From: Thermoplasmata archaeon
GTDB lineage: Archaea; Thermoplasmatota; Thermoplasmata; Thermoplasmatales; Thermoplasmataceae
Length of the DNA: 64,000 bases
Direction: 5' to 3'
Assembly: GCA_021810575.1 (NCBI GenBank)
Contig: JAJZIN010000002.1
Span: 1-64,000, forward strand
This document shows positions 58,146-64,000 of the stretch, piece by piece. Position 1 is the stretch's first letter, and the number at the start of each line of letters is the position of its first letter. The position numbers and the translations under genes are program-made. Under the pieces are notes generated by a model, which had not been told where the DNA came from, did no database searches, and was given only the letters and a program-made list of their open reading frames with translations.

Positions 58146-58977
58146 AATTCATTATCTCTTTTACATTTCTGGCGACCATTTCAGCCTCCTGTAAAGTTCT
58201 GACCTTAATCCTGATGGAAATCACATTTTCCCTGATATTTATATCCATATAGAGAAATTCAGTCTCAGGATTATACAGAATTCCATTTGGCACTGAGCAG
58301 CCCATGTTAAAAATGCCCGATATCCTTCGTTCAACATCCCATCTCTTTCTGGCAGTTGGATCTTCTGTGATCTTTATATCATCATAATTAGGGGAATCCT
58401 TCCTTGCTATTACAGCTATTATGCCCTGACCTGGAGCAGGAACAAAAATACTCTCATCAAGAATCTCATAATCTCTACTGGGATACATTCTTACCATTGC
58501 GGCCTCTGATAATACTATCCCATCGTAATTCCCAGCATCCAGCTTATTTAACCTTGTATCAATGTTACCCCTAAGTCCGAATACATCCCAGTTCTTAGCA
58601 TGTTTTCGAATCTGTTCTTCTCTTCTGGGTGACGAGGTTCCAATTTTCATCCTTCCAGTCCCTTCCAAATCTCTCCTAAAGACTATCACGTCATGATAAT
58701 TTTTCCAGTCAAAAACAGAGACAACTTCAAGCTCTTTGTTCAAAATTGTCGGCAAATCCTTTCCACTGTGCACCGCACAGTCCAGATCCCCATTTAGCAC
58801 CATCCTGTTTATTTCGTTAACAAAAAGACCCTGTCCACCAATCTCCTTTAGCGGTCTCTCCCTATCCATGTCTCCCTTACTTCTGATCTTAACAATTTCA
58901 TGGTTTCTACCAAGAATATTGGTAAACATCTCAGTTTGAATTAATGCTAACCTGCTCTCTCTCGTTCCTATCTTCAT
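58132..58977 (-). CDS. hemC: Porphobilinogen deaminase (hydroxymethylbilane synthase)
   Basis: It polymerises four porphobilinogens. The protein starts IGTRESRLALIQTEMF, with DLDCAVHSGKDLPT, SSPRREEQIRK, LRGNIDTRLNKLD and the dipyrromethane cofactor Cys in NMGCSVPNG. At 281 residues the C-terminal domain is short. Its start overlaps the hemL end by 47 nt. Confidence 0.95.
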   Translation of the reverse strand: MKIGTRESRLALIQTEMFTNILGRNHEIVKIRSKGDMDRERPLKEIGGQGLFVNEINRMVLNGDLDCAVHSGKDLPTILNKELEVVSVFDWKNYHDVIVFRRDLEGTGRMKIGTSSPRREEQIRKHAKNWDVFGLRGNIDTRLNKLDAGNYDGIVLSEAAMVRMYPSRDYEILDESIFVPAPGQGIIAVIARKDSPNYDDIKITEDPTARKRWDVERRISGIFNMGCSVPNGILYNPETEFLYMDINIRENVISIRIKVRTLQEAEMVARNVKEIMNYGDY

Positions 58978-60232
58978 TCATATCAAACTCCAGGGTGTAC
59001 ACCATCTTAAAAACAGCCATTTCAACCTCCTCTGGTGTATGTGCCATACCAACAAAAGACGCCTCAAACTGACCGGGTGAAAAATAGATTCCGTGCTTTT
59101 TGGAAAAATTAAAAAATTTCATGAACTTTTTTCTGTCTGATTTCAGAGCCGTTTCGTAGTTCCAAACCCTTTCTTCATTAAAGAAAACGGTAAACATGTT
59201 ATAGACCCTGTTTACCTGAATGCCCATATCAGAGAAACTCTTCAATTTATCCTCAACCCACGTTGCCAGACTTATTGTATATTCATAATCTTTGTCTTTA
59301 AGGAAATTCAGGGTTGCCAGCCCAGACGCAACAGTAAATGGATTTGCGCTGAATGTTCCAGATTGATACACATTTCCTTCTGGGCTGATCCTATTCATTA
59401 TATCTGCTCTTCCACCAAAGAGACCAACAGGCATTCCACCACCAATTATTTTGCCCATAGTTGTTAAATCTGGCTTAACACCTATAATATCCTGATAGGC
59501 TCCGTATCTGAATCTAAATCCTGTAATAACCTCATCAAAAATCAACAATGCGCCATATTCTTCCGTGATCTCCCTGAGAAATTTCAGGAATCCTTTCTCA
59601 GGTCCAATTACGCCAAGATTGCCAAGAACCGGCTCCGTAATAACCGCTGCTATATCCTTTCCATGTAGTTTAAATAATTCCCTTATGGATTCCTCATTGT
59701 TGAAATCTCCCACAAGAACAGTTTTTGCAACTTCCTCCGGGATACCTGGGCTTGAAGGTGTACCGAAATTCAATGCACCACTTCCAGCACTTACCAGTAC
59801 GTAGTCATGGGCTCCATGAAATCCCGCATTCATCTTAAGTATCAGTTTTCTGCCTGTAAAGGCCCTCGCCAGCCGGATTGCATGCATGGTTGCCTCAGTT
59901 CCTGAATTTGTGAATCTCATCTTTTCAATAGACGGAACAGCTTTTTGAATGATCTCTCCCAGTTCTATCTCATTTTCAGTGGGAACTCCTTCAGGGATCG
60001 TATTATCCAGCAAATACATTATTTCTTCAGCTATGGTGGTATTAGAATATCCAGCGAAATTAACACCAAAACCCATGCAGAAATCCAGATATTCCTTTCC
60101 TTCCACATCAAAAATTCTGGAACCAGAAGCACGTGAAAAATATGTTGGATATGGCTCATAGAACCTAACAGGTGAATTAACTCCACCAGGGAAAAGCCTG
60201 GATGCTCTTTTAAATAGATCATCGGAAAGCAT
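58931..60232 (-). CDS. hemL: Glutamate-1-semialdehyde 2,1-aminomutase
   Basis: This PLP enzyme makes 5-aminolevulinate for tetrapyrroles. Conserved parts are FPGGVNSPVR, FTNSGTEATMHAIRLARA, LIFDEVITGFRF and the PLP lysine in MGKIIGGGMPVGLFGGR. It has 433 residues. It is first of the three-gene heme set; hemA and hemB are not in this window. The divergent Taw2-like gene starts 61 nt away, so promoters face both ways. Confidence 0.95.
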   Translation of the reverse strand: MLSDDLFKRASRLFPGGVNSPVRFYEPYPTYFSRASGSRIFDVEGKEYLDFCMGFGVNFAGYSNTTIAEEIMYLLDNTIPEGVPTENEIELGEIIQKAVPSIEKMRFTNSGTEATMHAIRLARAFTGRKLILKMNAGFHGAHDYVLVSAGSGALNFGTPSSPGIPEEVAKTVLVGDFNNEESIRELFKLHGKDIAAVITEPVLGNLGVIGPEKGFLKFLREITEEYGALLIFDEVITGFRFRYGAYQDIIGVKPDLTTMGKIIGGGMPVGLFGGRADIMNRISPEGNVYQSGTFSANPFTVASGLATLNFLKDKDYEYTISLATWVEDKLKSFSDMGIQVNRVYNMFTVFFNEERVWNYETALKSDRKKFMKFFNFSKKHGIYFSPGQFEASFVGMAHTPEEVEMAVFKMVYTLEFDMNEDRNEREQVSINSN

Positions 60233-60292
60233 GAAGGTATATTTTTTCCTATCAATTTATGTTTTTCATTTTAAGGCAATAGAATTTATTGA

Positions 60293-61297
60293 TTGATCCA
60301 ATTACTGAGGGATTTGAAAAATCTTGCAATGGAAGTTGAGGAAAAGGATGCAGAATCCTTCATAAAGAAAGCTAAAAGAGAAGGAAAATTAATCAGGAAC
60401 CTGAGATCTCTGAAGGAAAATGGAAAGGTTATCATTCCAGTTAGAGAAAGAGTGCAATTTCAAAATGCAATATTATGTGAAAGAGATTTCTCCAGGAAAG
60501 AAGATGTCACAGTACCTGATGTGATCAGCAGTATCATTGAAGATGGAAGTCAAAGGATCAGATGGCAGAGAATGGGAACTACAGTTGTATTCAGCAGGGA
60601 TTATGACAAATTGGAAACGATCTCAAGAGTACTGGTAGAGAAGTCTATAGCAACGCAGGTGTACGTAAGGGATGGAAAAATTGAGGGTGAAATCAGAAAA
60701 CCAAAACTCAGGCTTATTGCCGGAAAACCAGGCGATACAATGTATCTGGAAAATGGTGTTACCTTTATCACAAGCCCAGCTAGATTGATGATGAGCAAGG
60801 GAAATATAGTTGAAAGAGGTCTCCCATCAATCAGGAAGATAAATCCCAGAGCTGTGCTTGATATGTTTGCCGGTATTGGTTATTTCTCCTTACCAATTGC
60901 AAAACTTGAAAGTGTTGAAAATGTAACGGCAATAGATCTCAATAAAGAGGCTCTTGAATATCTGGAAAAAAGTGCAGCTTATAATGGGGTAAAGGATAGG
61001 ATTATAACTCGCAACATGGACTGCAGGCTTTTTATTACGGAAGAAAAGTATGATCTAGTAGTCATGGGAAATTTCAAGTCAAAAATTTATCTTCCTGCAG
61101 GTCTATCTCATGTTTCAAAGAATGGGTTCATTTTACTTCATCACCTGGAACTGACAGGTAATATCAAAAATAGTGTGTACGATATTATGAAATCTGCCAG
61201 ATACCTTGGGTATTTATTAATGCCATTGGACAGTCACATTGTGAAATCCTATTCCCCACATGTATGGCATATAAGTTCACTATTTCAGGTGATCTAG
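60293..61297 (+). CDS. Trm5/Tyw2-family class I SAM enzyme, probably Taw2-like
   Basis: This family modifies the guanine 3' of the anticodon of tRNA-Phe. Trm5 methylates it; Tyw2/Taw2 transfers the aminocarboxypropyl group of SAM. The Rossmann domain has LDMFAGIGYFSLPIA, VTAIDLNKEALEYL and, at motif IV, LVVMGNFKSKIYLPAGL. That MGNF-type motif in place of NLP(Y/K) points to Taw2 rather than Trm5. It has 334 residues. The TTG start at 60293 lies about 27 nt after a TTTTAAGG TATA-like element, suggesting a leaderless message. Confidence 0.82.
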   Translation: MIQLLRDLKNLAMEVEEKDAESFIKKAKREGKLIRNLRSLKENGKVIIPVRERVQFQNAILCERDFSRKEDVTVPDVISSIIEDGSQRIRWQRMGTTVVFSRDYDKLETISRVLVEKSIATQVYVRDGKIEGEIRKPKLRLIAGKPGDTMYLENGVTFITSPARLMMSKGNIVERGLPSIRKINPRAVLDMFAGIGYFSLPIAKLESVENVTAIDLNKEALEYLEKSAAYNGVKDRIITRNMDCRLFITEEKYDLVVMGNFKSKIYLPAGLSHVSKNGFILLHHLELTGNIKNSVYDIMKSARYLGYLLMPLDSHIVKSYSPHVWHISSLFQVI

Positions 61298-61424
61298 TTA
61301 TCAGGTTCTATTAGAACAAACGTTAGATTTAAGGCATTTTTTTCCAGAAATAGTTTATTCTCGAATTCAGATAGAACACAACAAGGTTTAAAACCACCCT
61401 TAACATATTGCATTGAATAAAAAT

Positions 61425-61766
61425 ATGGCGGCAAGAAGAAAGTATACCCCTAAAAAACCAGGTCAGAACAAGAGGGGACGGTATTACGGATATAATGATA
61501 GAAATGAAACACCCAGGCCAAAACGGATTAAGAAACTGGATATGAGGAAAAGCGAGGAATTCAATTTCATGCTATCAAAGGCAGTAGAATCCCTACCCGA
61601 TAGCATAAGGGGCTCAATAACTGGTGGAATATATGCCATTGCATCCAGACAGGGAATCAGCGAGGCCAGGGATTTTGTTATAAAGAAAAAGGAAGAAGGT
61701 GTTCTTGATGAGGGAACCCAGAAACAGATATGGAATTTACTGAATGACTACTCAACATACAGATAA
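61425..61766 (+). CDS. Unknown small basic protein before the uS13 cluster
   Basis: I do not recognise the family. The 113-residue protein has a very basic N-terminus (AARRKYTPKKPGQNKRGRYY) followed by a helical part with AVESLPDSIRGSITGGIYAI and GISEARDFVIKKKEEGVL. The basic start suggests RNA binding. A box A-like GGTTTAAAACC at 61385-61395 lies upstream. A TTG at 61413 could add four residues. Its end overlaps the DUF357 gene by 23 nt. Confidence 0.75.
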   Translation: MAARRKYTPKKPGQNKRGRYYGYNDRNETPRPKRIKKLDMRKSEEFNFMLSKAVESLPDSIRGSITGGIYAIASRQGISEARDFVIKKKEEGVLDEGTQKQIWNLLNDYSTYR

Positions 61767-62061
61767 GGACTTCTCCACAGCACTGGAGGAAAAAGTGCTA
61801 AAATATACTGAAATAGAAAACAGGGCTCTTGAAGTACTTTCCATAAGCGTTCCAGAAAATTCACTTCTATATGAATTTGCCAAGAGCTCATTAGAGATGA
61901 TATATTCATATTTCTCCGACGCGAAACATTTTCAGGAAGTTGGCGACTTAATAAATGCGCTATCATGCCTCAACTATTCATATGGATGGCTGGATAGTGG
62001 GGTAAGACTTGGCATCTTCAAAACTGATGGGGATTATAGGAAATTTACCTTTTACAAATAA
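61744..62061 (+). CDS. DUF357-family protein
   Basis: This 105-residue, mostly helical protein ends in NALSCLNYSYGWLDSGVRLGIF, the DUF357 hallmark (a helix with AxSYAYGWLDAG-type sequence). The function of DUF357 is unknown. The start ATG at 61744 overlaps the previous gene by 23 nt, which suggests coexpression. The uS13 gene follows after 90 nt with its own TATA-like sequence. Confidence 0.85.
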   Translation: MTTQHTDKDFSTALEEKVLKYTEIENRALEVLSISVPENSLLYEFAKSSLEMIYSYFSDAKHFQEVGDLINALSCLNYSYGWLDSGVRLGIFKTDGDYRKFTFYK

Positions 62062-62080
62062 CCAAACTTTACAAAAAGAA

Positions 62081-62095
62081 TATATATATTTTAAA
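62081..62095 (+). promoter_or_regulatory. TATA region of the uS13-uS4-uS11-RpoD operon
   Basis: TATATATATTTTAAA lies 57-71 nt upstream of the uS13 ATG and predicts a leader of about 35-45 nt that includes the GGTGA ribosome binding site at 62143-62147. Confidence 0.55.
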
Positions 62096-62151
62096 GATAA
62101 GGAGCAACCGCAAGGGATAACATTTAAGCATGTTAAAGGACTGGTGAATTA

Positions 62152-62616
62152 ATGCCTGACGAAAAAGAAAAAACTGATTTCCAATACATTGTAAGAATTG
62201 CAAGCATGGATCTTAACGGAGAAAGAGATGTAGTTCTGGCTCTGGCAGATCTCAAAGGTATCGGCATAAGATTGGCTGAAACCCTAACGAAAAAGCTAGA
62301 GATTGATGAAAGTATGAGACTGGGAGACCTCAGCGAGGAAAAAATAGAGGAGATAAGGGATTATATCGAATCTGAAGAGTATGAAGATATTCCCGCGTGG
62401 ATGATGAACAACCGTTCAGATCCTGTAACTGGAAAAAATATGAATCTGGTTGGGAATGACCTCAATGTGCAGATTCAGGATAATATCAACACAATGAAAA
62501 AGATAAGATCATACAGAGGGATAAGACATGAAACCCATCACAAGGTGAGGGGTCAGAGAACCAGAAGTAACGGCAGGAAGGGACTGACAGTGGGCGTACA
62601 AAGGAAAAAGGAGTGA
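62152..62616 (+). CDS. rps13: Small subunit ribosomal protein uS13
   Basis: uS13 lies in the 30S head and contacts the P-site tRNA. The archaeal form shows YIVRIASMDLNGERDVVLAL, DLKGIGIRLAETL, the helix with EIRDYIESEEYEDIPAWMMN and the C-terminal signature RSYRGIRHETHHKVRGQRTRSNGR (abridged). It has 154 residues. It heads the typical archaeal operon uS13-uS4-uS11-RpoD. Confidence 0.97.
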   Translation: MPDEKEKTDFQYIVRIASMDLNGERDVVLALADLKGIGIRLAETLTKKLEIDESMRLGDLSEEKIEEIRDYIESEEYEDIPAWMMNNRSDPVTGKNMNLVGNDLNVQIQDNINTMKKIRSYRGIRHETHHKVRGQRTRSNGRKGLTVGVQRKKE

Positions 62617-62622
62617 TTTTGA

Positions 62623-63225
62623 TTGGGAGATCCAAAGTTTCAGAAAAAATTATATTCAACACCAAGGCATCCTTGGGAAAAAGATAGAATAGACGAAGAG
62701 AGAAAGACTATAAATTTATATGGTCTGAAGAACAAGAAGGAGCTATGGAGAAGTCAGGCAAGTCTTGATTCCATACGAGCCCAGGCAAGGGAGTTGCAGG
62801 CAAGGACAAGAAGAAATGATCCTCTTGCCATAAAGCAGTTGAACCTTCTACTAGCACGATTGAACAGGTACAAAATATCCACTGGAAATGCATCTCTTGA
62901 TGATATTCTGTCTTTGACCATAGAGAGCGTTCTTGAAAGAAGACTTCAAACAATAGTGTTCAGGAAGAACCTTGCAAAGACCGTAAAACAGGCAAGGCAA
63001 ATGATAACCCACGGTCATATATTAATGAATGGAAGACGAGTAACTGTACCCGGGCTTCTCGTTGAGGCAAGTGTAGAAGATTCCATAGAATACAGCGAAT
63101 TTTCACCATTCATAGATGATAAACATCCGGTAAGGCTTGTGATAGCAGGCGATCAAAAGGTAGAAGATGAACCACAAGAGTCAGCAGAACCTGAAAATTC
63201 AGAGGAGGTAGAAAAAGTTGAATAA
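62623..63225 (+). CDS. rps4: Small subunit ribosomal protein uS4
   Basis: uS4 is a primary 30S assembly protein. The archaeal N-terminus is [20 protein letters not shown]; the S4 domain has [20 protein letters not shown] and [21 protein letters not shown]. It has 200 residues with an acidic C-terminal tail of about 25. The start is TTG with GGAGTGAT upstream. It overlaps uS11 by 8 nt. Confidence 0.96.
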   Translation: MGDPKFQKKLYSTPRHPWEKDRIDEERKTINLYGLKNKKELWRSQASLDSIRAQARELQARTRRNDPLAIKQLNLLLARLNRYKISTGNASLDDILSLTIESVLERRLQTIVFRKNLAKTVKQARQMITHGHILMNGRRVTVPGLLVEASVEDSIEYSEFSPFIDDKHPVRLVIAGDQKVEDEPQESAEPENSEEVEKVE

Positions 63226-63601
63226 AACGGGAATAGCACACATTTATTCCTCGCAGAATAATACAATCATACTTGTTACAGATCAAACTGGAGCTGAAAC
63301 ACTTGCAAAGGCAACAGGTGGAATGGTAGTCAAGAATGACAGAGATGAGTCAAGTCCATATGCTGCGATGAAAGCTGCAGATCTGATATCAGAAAAGTTG
63401 AAGGAAAAGGAGGTTACCGATCTTATAATTAAAGTAAGGGCACCTGGCGGAAATAGATCCAAAATTCCTGGTCCAGGGGCGCAATCAGCCATAAGGGCAC
63501 TATCCAGAGCCGGGTTTAAGATTGTTAGAATTGAGGAAGTGACACCTGTGCCACACGACGGCACCAAGAAAAAGGGTGGAAAAAGAGGAAGGAGGGTTTA
63601 A
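63218..63601 (+). CDS. rps11: Small subunit ribosomal protein uS11
   Basis: uS11 forms part of the platform near the E site. The 127-residue protein has [64 protein letters not shown] (within one region) and the C-terminal [20 protein letters not shown]. The start is a TTG preceded by GAGGAGGTA. The stop overlaps the RpoD start by one base. Confidence 0.97.
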   Translation: MNKTGIAHIYSSQNNTIILVTDQTGAETLAKATGGMVVKNDRDESSPYAAMKAADLISEKLKEKEVTDLIIKVRAPGGNRSKIPGPGAQSAIRALSRAGFKIVRIEEVTPVPHDGTKKKGGKRGRRV

Positions 63602-64000
63602 TGCCATCTTCAATCGAGCAAAAAATATCAATATTAGAACTCAGAGATAACTTTGCCAGATTTGAGATAACAAACATTACAGAAGGTACTGCAAATGCCT
63701 TAAGAAGAACTCTGATAAATGACATTCCAAAACTGGCAATTGATAAGGTAATTTTCAGGCATGGTCAGATCAGGGATTCTATGGGAAACGTATTTGACTC
63801 TTCACTTCCATTATTTGATGAAATTGTTGCACACAGGATTGGACTGGTTCCAATAAAAACAGACTCCAGGATGAACTTCAGGAATGAATGCTCATGTGAG
63901 GGTAAGGGATGTTCATTGTGCACTGTATCATATAACATAGACAAAACCGGACCAGGTGAGGTTTATAGCGGAGACCTTGTCCCATTCACAGGTAATGTTG
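63601..64000 (+). CDS. rpoD: RNA polymerase subunit D (Rpb3-like), partial
   Basis: The first 133 codons are present and the gene runs off the right edge. The protein starts [20 protein letters not shown], with the conserved alpha-motif-type segment [20 protein letters not shown], then [12 protein letters not shown] cysteine cluster [11 protein letters not shown] (about residues 99-109) matches the zinc site of Rpb3-like subunits. It follows uS11 as in other archaea. Confidence 0.96.
   Translation, partial: MPSSIEQKISILELRDNFARFEITNITEGTANALRRTLINDIPKLAIDKVIFRHGQIRDSMGNVFDSSLPLFDEIVAHRIGLVPIKTDSRMNFRNECSCEGKGCSLCTVSYNIDKTGPGEVYSGDLVPFTGNV

Overview
This window comes from an AT-rich archaeal chromosome, most likely a member of the Thermoplasmatales or a close relative in the Thermoplasmata. 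The evidence is a euryarchaeal-type ribosomal superoperon; a one-piece RNA polymerase B subunit together with split A subunits; an isolated 5S rRNA gene with no 16S or 23S beside it; a trehalose-6-phosphate synthase/phosphatase pair; SecY with enlarged external loops; a bacterio-opsin-activator-type regulator; and many TATA boxes centred about 25 nt upstream of start codons, the signature of leaderless transcripts. A complete topoisomerase VI gene pair is present. As I recall, Topo VI is reported missing from Thermoplasma-type genomes, so the exact lineage is open.

Layout. 1-6814 is mixed: a gene with an in-frame amber codon cut by the left edge, tRNA-Lys(CTT), triosephosphate isomerase, a membrane protein, tRNA-Gly(TCC), a flavin/iron-sulfur GlcD-GlcF-type pair, an isochorismatase-fold hydrolase, a small unknown protein and a divergent HTH_10 regulator. 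7025-24012 is a nearly gapless superoperon of 24 ribosomal proteins, aIF1, RNase P Rpp29, SecY, adenylate kinase, a DUF106/EMC3-type insertase, cytidylate kinase, Cbf5 and a short Nop5. 24014-27654 is a minus-strand block: PurF, eL37, Lsm, two small unknown genes and a phosphodiesterase. 27970-32845 holds an orphan membrane protein, a HAD hydrolase and an ECF transporter (S, double ATPase, T). 33116-38336 carries eL42-eS27-aIF2alpha-Nop10-PAC2 and Topo VI B-A. 38389-46512 holds a nitrilase, the trehalose pair, 5S rRNA, a DUF3311/SSS symporter pair, MtnA and an M13 peptidase. 46838-57473 is tRNA-Lys(TTT), RpoH-B-A1-A2, NusA, aIF1A, RIO1, a KH protein and initiator tRNA. 57471-60232 is the minus-strand hemL-hemC-hemD block. 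60293-64000 holds a Taw2-like enzyme, two small genes, then uS13-uS4-uS11-RpoD, cut by the right edge.

Most of the window is the translation, transcription and ribosome-biogenesis core, with very tight coupling: ATGA overlaps, 41- and 47-nt overlaps, and a stop codon lying inside a tRNA gene. Three short genes with clear family motifs that are easily missed are included: uS14, eL37 and Nop10. I found no CRISPR array, insertion sequence, prophage or defence island. The points most worth a second look are the amber-interrupted gene, the extra N-terminal domain on RpoA2, Topo VI in a Thermoplasmatales-like background, the PurF propeptide encoded out of frame inside eL37, and the acidic tail of uL24.
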